Notes under the pieces: model-generated
Told to the model about the DNA's origin: nothing
Seen by the model: the letters and a program-made list of their open reading frames with translations, nothing else
Database searches by the model: none
Source: Streptomyces sp. ISL-98
GTDB lineage: Bacteria > Actinomycetota > Actinomycetes > Streptomycetales > Streptomycetaceae
Reading direction: 5' to 3'
NCBI RefSeq assembly: GCF_018614055.1
Contig: NZ_JAGGPB010000014.1
Span: forward strand, 62,001 to 126,000
DNA: 64,000 nucleotides
Translations under genes and position numbers: made by a program
Part shown: in pieces, positions 17,709-27,208 of the stretch
Layout: every line of letters begins with the position of its first letter
Position numbering within the stretch: position 1 is the stretch's first letter

Positions 17709-18759
17709 GGCGAACGAGGCGCTCTCGCTGGTGCCCAAGGCCGAGGCCAAGCAGTCCATGAAGGACTTCAAGTCCGATCAGGAAGTGCGCTGGTGCCCCG
17801 GCTGCGGTGACTACGCAGTCCTCGCCGCCGTGCAGGGCTTCATGCCCGAGCTCGGGCTGGCGAAGGAAAACATCGTCTTCGTCTCCGGAATCGGCTGCTC
17901 GTCCCGCTTCCCGTACTACATGAACACGTACGGAATGCACTCCATCCACGGCCGCGCGCCCGCGATCGCGACCGGACTCGCCTCCTCGCGGCGCGACTTG
18001 AGCGTATGGGTGGTGACCGGTGACGGCGACGCGCTGTCCATCGGCGGAAACCACCTGATTCACGCGCTGCGGCGCAATGTGAACCTGAAGATCCTGCTCT
18101 TCAACAACCGGATCTACGGGCTGACCAAGGGCCAGTACAGCCCGACCTCCGAGGTCGGCAAGATCACCAAGTCGACACCGATGGGCTCGCTCGACGCGCC
18201 CTTCAACCCGGTGTCGCTGGCGATCGGCGCGGAGGCCAGCTTTGTGGCCCGCACGGTCGACTCGGACCGCAAGCACCTCACGAGCGTGCTGCGGCAGGCT
18301 GCCGACCACCCCGGCACGGCGCTGGTGGAGATCTACCAGAACTGCAACATCTTCAACGACGGCGCCTTCGAGGTGCTGAAGGACCAGCAGCAGGCCGAGG
18401 AAGCGGTGATCCGGCTGGAGCACGGGCAGCCGATCCGCTTCGGGGCCGAGGGTTCGAAGGGGGTCGTAAGGGATGCGGCCACGGGTGACCTGAAGGTCGT
18501 CGCGGTCACGCCCGAGAACGAGTCGCAGATCCTCGTCCACGACGCGCACGCGGCCTCGCCCACGACGGCGTTCGCGCTGTCGCGCCTCGCCGACCCGGAC
18601 ACGCTGCACCACACGCCCATCGGGGTCCTGCGCAATGTCGACCGGCCGGTCTACGACACGCTGATGGCCGAGCAGCTCGACGAGGCCATCGAGAGAGACG
18701 GCAAGGGCGACCTGGCTGCGCTGCTCGCGGGCAATGACACCTGGACCGTCGTCGGCTGA
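17701..18759 (+). CDS. korB: 2-oxoacid:ferredoxin oxidoreductase, beta subunit
   Basis: A 352-residue ThDP-binding subunit. RWCPGCGDYAV (30-40) and a later CSSR region supply cysteines for its 4Fe-4S cluster. GDGDALSIGGNHLIHALRRN followed by FNNRIYGLTKGQYSPTS is the Mg-ThDP motif of the KorB/PorB family. The ATG at 17701 has a strong AAGGAGG six bases upstream inside the end of korA. It lacks an attached ferredoxin domain, and no separate ferredoxin gene is in the window, so the acceptor must be encoded elsewhere or be a partner protein. Confidence 0.93.
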   Translation: MPKANEALSLVPKAEAKQSMKDFKSDQEVRWCPGCGDYAVLAAVQGFMPELGLAKENIVFVSGIGCSSRFPYYMNTYGMHSIHGRAPAIATGLASSRRDLSVWVVTGDGDALSIGGNHLIHALRRNVNLKILLFNNRIYGLTKGQYSPTSEVGKITKSTPMGSLDAPFNPVSLAIGAEASFVARTVDSDRKHLTSVLRQAADHPGTALVEIYQNCNIFNDGAFEVLKDQQQAEEAVIRLEHGQPIRFGAEGSKGVVRDAATGDLKVVAVTPENESQILVHDAHAASPTTAFALSRLADPDTLHHTPIGVLRNVDRPVYDTLMAEQLDEAIERDGKGDLAALLAGNDTWTVVG

Positions 18760-18797
18760 CACGCACGTACGGCAGATACAGCAGATACAGCACATTC

Positions 18798-18836
18798 AGA
18801 GGGGGCGCCCGGTCTCACCGACCGGGCGCCCCCTCT
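18798..18836 (+). terminator. Terminator after korAB
   Basis: A perfect 16-base stem with a 7-base loop (arms 18798-18813 and 18821-18836), 38 bases after the korB stop. There is no long T run, as is usual in Streptomyces. Just beyond it CCGCTCTGT-like units repeat three times (about 18842-18880). Confidence 0.85.
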
Positions 18837-18926
18837 GTGCACCCGCTCTGTGCATCCGCTCTGTTCTATCCGCTCTGTGTGTCCGCGTCCCCACTCCGCG
18901 TGTCATGACCGTTTCGGTCTACGGAC

Positions 18927-18956
18927 ATGACAGGCACACTGTCGCGGCGGTACCTT
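18927..18956 (+). promoter_or_regulatory. Promoter for the EamA transporter, with an overlapping palindrome
   Basis: ATGACA (18927-18932), 18 bases, then TACCTT (18951-18956) resembles a housekeeping promoter with a start near 18963, 26 bases before the GTG. TGTCATG (18901-18907) and CATGACA (18926-18932) form inverted arms overlapping the -35 element. GACCG/CGGTC nests between them. A repressor site is plausible. Confidence 0.45.
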
Positions 18957-18988
18957 CGACCGATGATGTGTGCGCGACGGGAGGGTCA

Positions 18989-19993
18989 GTGAAGGCGATC
19001 AACGACCAGCGGACAGGTTTGTTGTACGGCATCGGTGCCTACGGAATGTGGGGCCTCGTCCCGCTCTTCTGGCCGCTGCTCAAGCCCGCCGGAGCCCTGG
19101 AGATCCTTGCCCACCGCATGGTCTGGTCACTGGCCGTCGTCGGCATCGCCCTGCTGGCGCTGCGCCGCTGGGGCTGGGTCAAGGAGCTGATACGGCAGCC
19201 CCGCAGGCTGGGGCTCATCGCCATCGCCGCGACCGTCATCACCGTCAACTGGGGCCTGTACATCTGGGCCGTCAACAACGGCCAGGTCGTCGAGGCCTCG
19301 CTCGGCTACTTCATCAACCCGCTGGTCACCATCGCCATCGGCGTCCTGCTGCTGAAGGAAAGACTGCGCCCCGCCCAGTGGGCAGCGGTCGGTGTCGGCT
19401 TCGCGGCCGTGCTCGTGCTGGCCGTCGGGTACGGGAAGCCGCCGTGGATCTCGCTGGTCCTGGCGTTCTCGTTCGCGGCGTACGGGCTGGTCAAGAAGAA
19501 GGTCAACCTGGGTGGCGTGGAGTCACTGGCCGCCGAGACCGCCATCCAGTTCCTGCCTGCGCTGGGCTACCTGATCTGGATCGGATCGCACGGGCAGGCC
19601 ACCTTCGGCGTGGAGGGTGCGGGCCATGCGGCGCTGCTCGCCGCGACCGGCATCGTGACTGCCGCGCCGCTCGTGTGCTTCGGTGCGGCGGCGATACGGG
19701 TGCCGTTGTCGACGCTGGGGCTGTTGCAGTACCTGGCACCGGTCTTCCAGTTCGGCCTGGGCGTCGTGTACTTCCACGAAGCGATGCCACCGGAGCGGTG
19801 GGCGGGCTTCTCGCTGGTCTGGGCGGCGCTGGCGCTGCTCACGTGGGATGCGCTGCGGACGGCCCGGCGGGGGCGGGCCGAGGCGCAGGCGGCGGCGGTA
19901 CGGGTGCGGGCTCAGGTGCCTGCAGGTGGGGTGGCTGTCACTCCGGCTCCCGCGCCGGCTCCGGCTCCGGCTCCGGTCGAGCCCACGGGCTGA
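18989..19993 (+). CDS. rarD: EamA/RarD-family transporter (DMT superfamily)
   Basis: A 334-residue protein with about ten hydrophobic helices in two EamA halves. GIGAYGMWGLVPLFWPLLKPAG near the N-terminus and NWGLYIWAVNNGQVVEASLGYFINPL are characteristic of the RarD group. It sits in the cytoplasmic membrane; substrates of RarD are not well defined. The GTG at 18989 is preceded by GGGAGGG. The C-terminal 35 residues are a soluble tail ending in Pro-Ala repeats encoded by a CCGGCT hexamer run (about 19941-19977). It stands alone between the korAB terminator and a convergent SRPBCC gene. Confidence 0.88.
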   Translation: MKAINDQRTGLLYGIGAYGMWGLVPLFWPLLKPAGALEILAHRMVWSLAVVGIALLALRRWGWVKELIRQPRRLGLIAIAATVITVNWGLYIWAVNNGQVVEASLGYFINPLVTIAIGVLLLKERLRPAQWAAVGVGFAAVLVLAVGYGKPPWISLVLAFSFAAYGLVKKKVNLGGVESLAAETAIQFLPALGYLIWIGSHGQATFGVEGAGHAALLAATGIVTAAPLVCFGAAAIRVPLSTLGLLQYLAPVFQFGLGVVYFHEAMPPERWAGFSLVWAALALLTWDALRTARRGRAEAQAAAVRVRAQVPAGGVAVTPAPAPAPAPAPVEPTG

Positions 19994-20022
19994 CGTGCCG
20001 ACGGGCGCGCTGCGCCCGGCCC

Positions 20023-20451
20023 TCAGCCCTCCCCCAGCTCAGCGGCGATCGCGTCCATCACCGCACGCCAGTGCTCGCGCCGCGCCTCACGCTCCCCGGC
20101 GTTGGCGAGGCGCTCCTGATGGAAGCGGAGTACGGCCTTCTCGCCGGCCCCGGAACTCGACCCGGCCCCCGACCCGGACGCCGCTGCGGAGACCGCGACC
20201 TGGACGGTCGTACTCCCGTAGGTGACGCGGACACGGTCCCCCGGCCGGTAACTGCGTACCTCGCCGGTGATGCCGTCGGCGGTACGGTACGCCGCCCCCT
20301 TCTCGGCGGTCAGCTCGGCGCCCGGCCCGAGCCACAGCGCGACGCCCTCGGGGCTGGCGATAAATTCCCATACGGCGGCGGGCGGATGGGGCAGGGTCCT
20401 GGAGACCCCGATTTCCCAGCCCGCGTCCTGCGTGAGTCCAGTAGGCGCCAT
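20023..20451 (-). CDS. SRPBCC (AHSA1-like) ligand-binding protein
   Basis: A 142-residue member of the START/SRPBCC fold, close to the AHSA1 group (Activator of Hsp90 homologue 1-like). Evidence is the N-terminal EIGVSRTLPHPPAAVWEFIASPEGVALWLG, the typical first strand and helix, and the final helix EHWRAVMDAIAAEL. A Gly/Ser-rich loop (about 106-118) is inserted. The ATG at 20451 shares one base with the stop of the CGNR gene, so it is co-transcribed and probably coupled. No catalytic assignment is possible. Stress or small-molecule binding is the family theme. Confidence 0.85.
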   Translation of the reverse strand: MAPTGLTQDAGWEIGVSRTLPHPPAAVWEFIASPEGVALWLGPGAELTAEKGAAYRTADGITGEVRSYRPGDRVRVTYGSTTVQVAVSAAASGSGAGSSSGAGEKAVLRFHQERLANAGEREARREHWRAVMDAIAAELGEG

Positions 20452-21095
20452 CACGTCGCTCCTTCGCTTCGTTGAGTTCCTTCGGTTTCGCTCCGGCGGG
20501 CCCGATGCGCGCGCGCCTTCTGACGGTTTCCGCAGCGCTCCATCGCACACCAGCGACGCCGCCCGGGCCGCGAGGTGTCGACGAAGAGCAGATAGCAGTC
20601 GTGCGAGCCGCATTCACGTATGCGATGGGCATACGGACCGGTGAACAGGTCGATCGCGTCGCGCGCCACCGTCGAGAGCAGCCGGGCCCCGGTCGCGCCG
20701 GGCGCCCATCTCCGTACGGCGCCCGAGCCCGTACCCACCTCTATTCGGGCGGCCAGCGGCTCCCCGCCCGCCCGCGCGTTGACGACCTCCAGGTCCGCGG
20801 CGGCCAGGGCGCGGCCGTGGGCCCGGTCGGCGGCGAGGCGGTGGAGCGCGTTGCGCAGCGCGTGCGCGTCCGCCAGCTCGCCGGCGCTCACCGTCAGGTC
20901 GAGACCCCCCGGCAGCCGGCTCTCCGCCGCCCAGCGCACCAGGTCGGCGGGTTCGTGGAGCACCTCGTACCGGGCGAGCGCGCCGGGCCCGCCGGTCGGC
21001 AGCAGCTCCAGGCAGAGCGCGCCCGGGTCGAAGAGAAACGGGCGGCCCTCCGGGGTACGAAGGGTCAGTCCGGGCGTTTCCGTTGCGAGCTCCAT
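20451..21095 (-). CDS. CGNR zinc-finger transcriptional regulator (ABATE domain)
   Basis: A 214-residue protein with an N-terminal ABATE-type alpha-beta domain (about 20-150) and a C-terminal CGNR zinc finger. The zinc ligands are Cys162, Cys167, Cys183 and Cys188, and the name motif CGNR is at 188-191, followed by a basic helix. Such proteins are presumed stress-responsive regulators. The start is the ATG at 21095; a GTG one codon earlier is possible because the transcript may be nearly leaderless. It is divergent from a VOC-family gene across a 25-base gap containing a palindrome, a layout suggesting self-regulation. Confidence 0.88.
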   Translation of the reverse strand: MELATETPGLTLRTPEGRPFLFDPGALCLELLPTGGPGALARYEVLHEPADLVRWAAESRLPGGLDLTVSAGELADAHALRNALHRLAADRAHGRALAAADLEVVNARAGGEPLAARIEVGTGSGAVRRWAPGATGARLLSTVARDAIDLFTGPYAHRIRECGSHDCYLLFVDTSRPGRRRWCAMERCGNRQKARAHRARRSETEGTQRSEGAT

Positions 21096-21099
21096 CACG

Positions 21100-21118
21100 T
21101 AACCACTATAACTGGTTA
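21100..21118. promoter_or_regulatory. Palindromic operator-promoter between the CGNR and VOC genes
   Basis: TAACCACT and ACTGGTTA arms (7 of 8 matching) flank ATA. Each strand offers a -10-like TATAAC or TATAGT centred in it. The VOC ATG begins 8 bases after TATAAC. On the other strand GTG/ATG starts follow TATAGT by 6 and 9 bases. One protein bound here would block both promoters, and both mRNAs would be leaderless or nearly so. Confidence 0.55.
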
Positions 21119-21120
21119 GC

Positions 21121-21570
21121 ATGACCCTGCACTGGAAACTCGTCGTCGACGCCAACGACCCGCACGCCCAGGCCGACTTCTGGGCAGCCGCCCTCGGCTA
21201 CGAGCTGGAGGACAACAGCGCGCTCATCAAGCGTGTCATCGACATGGGCGCCGCGCCGCCCGCCGCCGCAGTGGATTCCCACGGCCGCCGCGCCTGGCGC
21301 GATCTGATCGCCGTCCGGCATCCGGACGACCCGTACGACGAGGACACCGGTATGGGCCTCGGCCGCCGCATCCTTTTCCAGCGCGTACCGGAGGTGAAGA
21401 CGGTCAAGAACCGGCTCCACATCGACCTGCACGCCGACCCGGGCGCGCGGGAGGCCGAAGTGGCCCGCCTGGAGGCGCTCGGCGCGGTCGTGGCCCACCT
21501 CGTGAAGGAGCCCGGCGGGGAGTGGGTGGTGATGACAGACCCCGAGGGCAACGAGTTCTGCGTCCAATGA
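21121..21570 (+). CDS. VOC-superfamily (glyoxalase-like) protein
   Basis: A 149-residue protein with two beta-alpha-beta-beta-beta halves, as in Glyoxalase_6-type proteins. The N-terminal half begins LHWKLVVDANDPHAQADFWAAALGY, and the C-terminal half holds NRLHIDLHADPGAREAEVARLEALGA and ends WVVMTDPEGNEFCV. Possible metal-site residues are the histidines in LHWK and IDLH and the final glutamate. Substrate unknown; family members include lyases, dioxygenases and resistance proteins. No ribosome-binding site precedes the ATG, consistent with a leaderless message from the shared operator. Confidence 0.87.
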   Translation: MTLHWKLVVDANDPHAQADFWAAALGYELEDNSALIKRVIDMGAAPPAAAVDSHGRRAWRDLIAVRHPDDPYDEDTGMGLGRRILFQRVPEVKTVKNRLHIDLHADPGAREAEVARLEALGAVVAHLVKEPGGEWVVMTDPEGNEFCVQ

Positions 21571-21635
21571 CAGCAGGCGGGACAGCAGGCGGGACATAGG
21601 CGGGGCAGCAGACCGACAGCAGGCGGCAAGTAGGC
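21571..21635. repeat. Short imperfect direct repeats after the VOC gene
   Basis: GACAGCAGGCGG-type units occur four times with a period near 12-13 (two perfect neighbours at about 21571-21595, then degenerate copies to 21635). No terminator hairpin was clear. A small GGCGCT/AGCGCC hairpin (21713-21728) stands just before the next ribosome-binding site. Confidence 0.5.
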
Positions 21636-21720
21636 GCAGCGGCCCCGGGAAGCTCTGACTTCACTCAAATCGGGGTTCGCCGCGCCCGCCCGACGGCATG
21701 GTCCATGGGACCGGCGCTGA

Positions 21721-23760
<2,040 letters not shown>

Positions 23761-23840
23761 TCCAGCCCAGAGCTGTCCAGTCCAGCCCGGTCAAGCCCAG
23801 TTCAGCCCAGTCCAGTTCAGCCCAGTCCAGCTCAGTCCTG
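23761..23840. repeat. CCAGTYCAGC tandem repeats
   Basis: About 80 bases after the aminopeptidase stop consist of CCAGTCCAGC/CCAGTTCAGC units, with a roughly 15-base higher-order period. They lie directly before the convergent terminator. A slippage-prone tract with no coding role visible. Confidence 0.75.
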
Positions 23841-23842
23841 TA

Positions 23843-23870
23843 CGGTCCGGCCCCGGCGGGGGCCGGACCG
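23843..23870. terminator. Bidirectional terminator between aminopeptidase and ABC permease genes
   Basis: A perfect 12-base stem (23843-23854 and 23859-23870) with a 4-base loop lies in the gap between convergent genes and ends two bases from the permease stop. It can serve both strands. Confidence 0.8.
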
Positions 23871-23872
23871 TC

Positions 23873-24778
23873 TCAGGCCGTGATGTCCTTCGCCGTGAAG
23901 CGCGCCCAGGCCGCCGAGCCGAACACCGCCGCGTACAGCCCCTGAAGGCCGAGGTTCTTCAGGATCTCGTCCCAGTACACCGGCTCGCGCAGCAGGTCCG
24001 CGAACGACAGCCAGTAGTGCGGGAAGAGATACGGATGGATCGCGTGCAGCTGCGGGATCGTGCCGAGGATCTGCACCGTGATCAGCAGCCCGACCGTCGC
24101 CGCCATCGCCGCGATCCCGCTGTTGGTGAGGGTCGACACGAACAGGCCGATCGCCGCGAGCCCGATCAGTGACGCGGCCACGACAGCCGCGATCAGCAGG
24201 GCCCGTACCAGCCCTTCCCCGAAGCTGATCTGCGTACCCGAGATCGTCGTGACCTCGCCGAGCGGGAAGAGGACGGCGCCCGTCACCAGCGCCGACACCG
24301 CCACGACCAGCGTCGCGACCAGGCAGAACACCGCCGTGGACGCGTACTTGGCGAGCAGCAGCCGACTGCGTCCGGCCGGGGCGACGAGCAGATAGCGCAA
24401 CGTACCGGCGTTCGCCTCGCCCGCGACCGCGTCACCCGCGACGACGCCGACGGCCATCGGCAGGAAGACCGGCAGGGTCGCGGCGAGGGCGGCGAAGACC
24501 AGGAAGAGACCGTTGTTGGTGATCTGGGCGAGGAAGGCCGGGCCCGCGACGCCGCCCTCCCCCGCACCCCCACCGCCGCTGATCCCCGAGCCGTCGCTCG
24601 TTTCGATCTTGACGGCGATGCCGATGAGCACGGGTACGGCAGCCAGTACGGCGAGCAGTGCGAGCGTGCGCCAGCGCCGGAAGGTGGTGGTCAGTTCGGA
24701 CCGGAAGAGTCCGAGCGTCCACAGCGGGCTGCCTGCCCGCGGAACCTCCGGCAGCACCCCGCTCTCAGCCTGCGACAT
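23873..24778 (-). CDS. ABC-2 type transporter permease
   Basis: A 301-residue membrane protein with six hydrophobic segments (about 35-55, 90-112, 140-160, 170-195, 203-222 and 262-285 approximately). A long external loop rich in Gly and Ser follows the first helix. This is the layout of ABC-2 export permeases. It overlaps the ATPase gene by 14 bases, so the two make one exporter. Helix boundaries are by eye. Substrate unknown. Third gene of a unit beginning with a LolA-like protein. Confidence 0.88.
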   Translation of the reverse strand: MSQAESGVLPEVPRAGSPLWTLGLFRSELTTTFRRWRTLALLAVLAAVPVLIGIAVKIETSDGSGISGGGGAGEGGVAGPAFLAQITNNGLFLVFAALAATLPVFLPMAVGVVAGDAVAGEANAGTLRYLLVAPAGRSRLLLAKYASTAVFCLVATLVVAVSALVTGAVLFPLGEVTTISGTQISFGEGLVRALLIAAVVAASLIGLAAIGLFVSTLTNSGIAAMAATVGLLITVQILGTIPQLHAIHPYLFPHYWLSFADLLREPVYWDEILKNLGLQGLYAAVFGSAAWARFTAKDITA

Positions 24779-25724
24779 CGAAACCCTCCCCGGTCAGTGC
24801 CACGAAGGCGTCCTCCAGCGAGGCCCGCTCCACGCCGAAGGACCTCACCCGCACACCGGCCCGTACGAGCGCGGCGTTCAGGTCGGCCAGTTCGGTCTCG
24901 CCCAGAGGCAGTTCACCGGTTACCCGGTCCTCCGCGACGGCCAGATCGCCGACGCCGAGCTCCTTGAGTACGCGCGCGGCGTCCCCCGTGTCCGGTGTGC
25001 TGACGGCGAGCCGCCCGCGCGCACCGGCCGCCAGCTCGGCGACCGGACCCTGCACGACGAGCCGCCCCTGGGCCATCACCGCCGCATGCGTGCACACCTG
25101 CTCGATCTCGTCGAGCAGGTGCGAGGAGAGGAACACCGTCGTGCCGTCCGCTGCCAACTCCCGTACCAGCGAACGGATTTCCCGCATCCCCTGCGGGTCC
25201 AGGCCGTTGGTCGGCTCGTCGAGCACCAGCAGCCGGCGCGGCTGGAGCAGCGCGGACGCGAGCCCGAGCCGCTGCTTCATGCCCAGCGAGTACGCCTTGG
25301 CCTTCTTGCTCCCCGCGGCGGTAAGACCCACCCGGTCGAGCGCCGCCGCGACGCGCGCCCTGCGGGTGCGCGGGTCGGCCGCCGGGTCGGCGGAGTCGTA
25401 ACGGATCAGGTTGTCGCGGCCGGACAGGAACCCGTACAACGCGGGCCCCTCGATCAGCGCGCCCACATGCGGAAGCACGGCGCGGGCGGCGCGCGGCACC
25501 GGCCGGCCGAGCATCGTCGCCGTACCGGACGTCGGCTCGATCAGGCCCATCAGCATCCGGATGGTGGTCGTCTTCCCACTGCCGTTGGGGCCGAGGAAGC
25601 CGAAGACGCTGCCGGCGGGGACGGTCAGGTCGAGTCCGTCGACGGCGAGCTGCCCGCCGCGGAAGCGCTTGGTGAGCCCGTGGGTGTCGATCACGGCCTC
25701 GCCTGCGGCGGACAGCTCGGTCAT
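24765..25724 (-). CDS. ABC transporter ATP-binding protein
   Basis: A 319-residue ATPase of the drug/lipid export (DrrA/CcmA-like) group. Walker A is GPNGSGKT (about 50-57), the signature is YSLGMKQRLGLASALL, and Walker B with its glutamate is LLVLDEPTNGLDP. The H loop SSHLLDEIEQVC follows. After about residue 220 there is the accessory C-terminal domain usual in this group. The ATG lies six bases from the end of the LolA-like gene. It powers the permease encoded next. Confidence 0.93.
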   Translation of the reverse strand: MTELSAAGEAVIDTHGLTKRFRGGQLAVDGLDLTVPAGSVFGFLGPNGSGKTTTIRMLMGLIEPTSGTATMLGRPVPRAARAVLPHVGALIEGPALYGFLSGRDNLIRYDSADPAADPRTRRARVAAALDRVGLTAAGSKKAKAYSLGMKQRLGLASALLQPRRLLVLDEPTNGLDPQGMREIRSLVRELAADGTTVFLSSHLLDEIEQVCTHAAVMAQGRLVVQGPVAELAAGARGRLAVSTPDTGDAARVLKELGVGDLAVAEDRVTGELPLGETELADLNAALVRAGVRVRSFGVERASLEDAFVALTGEGFDVAG

Positions 25725-25730
25725 ACGGGC

Positions 25731-26966
25731 CTACTTGGCCGCGTTGGCGGCCTGCACCAGCGCGTCCTTGGTGACCGCGCCGACGTACATCTTGCCGTCG
25801 TCCGTCATCAGGGCGTTCACGAGGCGGGTCGAGAAGACCGTGCCCGAGCCGAACTTGCCGGAGACCTTGTCGCCCAGCGCGTCCATGAACTGCTCTGCCT
25901 CAGGCGGCATATCGCCCGACTTGGGCGCCTTGACGTCCGAGCCGCCGGGCGAGGAGATCTCGGCGACCGTGGTCCAGCCCTCGCCGATGATGTTGAGCCC
26001 CTCGAAGCTGTTCAGGTCCTCTTCGCCGCCCTTGAAGCCGTCGAAGCCGTCCAGCCCTTTCTCACCCTTCTCGCCCTTCTCCGGGGCCTTGACCTCGCCC
26101 TCCTCGGTCACCTTCGCGCCCTTGGGCGGGCTGAAGTCGAAGGTGTCCGCGGACGGCTTCGCGAAGTCGACCTTGGTGAAGCCCGCGTCGATCGCTGCCT
26201 TGCCGCCGCTGCTCGGCGAGAGCGTGAACTTGAGCGGTACGCCGTTCTCCGCGTCGACCGCGACCCTGATGGACCCGATCGTCGTACCGGACTGCTTGGG
26301 CTTGATGAGCAGCTGGTACGCATCCCGGCCTGCGACCTGCGCGGTGCCGTCGACGGTCACCGATGTGGTCTCGTCCGCGGCCTTCAGGGCCTCTTCGGCC
26401 AGCTCCTTGGGGGTTGCGGGGGCGGATCCCTTGCCCGAACCCTTCGCGTCCGCCGAACCCTTGCTATGGAACGCCTCGTTCGAGGCACTGTCGTACGCCC
26501 ACACGTCGTCGCCGTTGTGAATGAGGCTGTACTCCGCCGCGTCGTCCAGGATCGACACCCGCTGCTTGTCCGGACCGTCCGCCGCGACGCGCAGGGTGTG
26601 CGTGCCGGAGGCGAGTTCCATCAGCTTGGCCTGAGGGTCGGCCGCTGCGCCGCTTCCCTCGCCCTCCCCCTTGGGCATCAGCCCTTCGGCGAGGCCGCCC
26701 AGCGACGGGATGCCCAGGTCCGTGTTGATCTTCACGGTGCCGGAGAGCTGCTCCGTGTCCGACGCCGCGATCTTCTCGATCAGCTGCTGGGCGGTGATCT
26801 TCGGCAGATCGGGGTCGCCCGAGTTTGCGAGCGCCGGGACGAGTCCGATGGTCGCCGCGGCCACCCCCGCCACCGCGACGGGGACGACGTAGCGTGCGGC
26901 CTTCCGGCGGCTCGCGGCAAAGCCCTTGGTCCCCTCGGTGGTCTGTGCCCTGTCGTTCGGTGCCAT
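25731..26966 (-). CDS. LolA-like (DUF2092) exported lipoprotein-carrier-fold protein
   Basis: A 411-residue protein with a short basic N-terminus and a membrane or signal segment (about 26-47, YVVPVAVAGVAAATIGLVPALA), then an extracytoplasmic domain that resembles the LolA/RseB half-barrel fold. Lys/Glu/Gly-rich low-complexity segments (about 285-310) interrupt it. It is the first gene of a unit with an ABC exporter. GGAGGT precedes the ATG. Annotation as LolA is by fold: Streptomyces has no outer membrane, so the ligand may be a lipid, lipoprotein or signal. I cannot name a substrate. Confidence 0.75.
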   Translation of the reverse strand: MAPNDRAQTTEGTKGFAASRRKAARYVVPVAVAGVAAATIGLVPALANSGDPDLPKITAQQLIEKIAASDTEQLSGTVKINTDLGIPSLGGLAEGLMPKGEGEGSGAAADPQAKLMELASGTHTLRVAADGPDKQRVSILDDAAEYSLIHNGDDVWAYDSASNEAFHSKGSADAKGSGKGSAPATPKELAEEALKAADETTSVTVDGTAQVAGRDAYQLLIKPKQSGTTIGSIRVAVDAENGVPLKFTLSPSSGGKAAIDAGFTKVDFAKPSADTFDFSPPKGAKVTEEGEVKAPEKGEKGEKGLDGFDGFKGGEEDLNSFEGLNIIGEGWTTVAEISSPGGSDVKAPKSGDMPPEAEQFMDALGDKVSGKFGSGTVFSTRLVNALMTDDGKMYVGAVTKDALVQAANAAK

Positions 26967-27208
26967 GTGTGCGCTACCTCCGTGGTTGGCGGCCGTCGTC
27001 CAGTTGCACTCGTCCACCCCCGCGCCGCCATTCTCACCCGAATTGGTGGGGAGTGGTGTCCCAATCTGACCAAATCGGGAGGCCGGAAGCGTCAGACCCC
27101 GGGATCAACTCCGTCTACTGCTCGGGGATGACATACGGCGTCGGCGCCTCCCCCCACGAGTGAGGGAAGACGCCGATTGCCCCTTGCACCTATTTACGCG
27201 TTTCAGCC

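Noticed and set aside
23761..23840. CRISPR-like array
   Set aside because: Units are contiguous and too short; no unique spacers and no cas genes.
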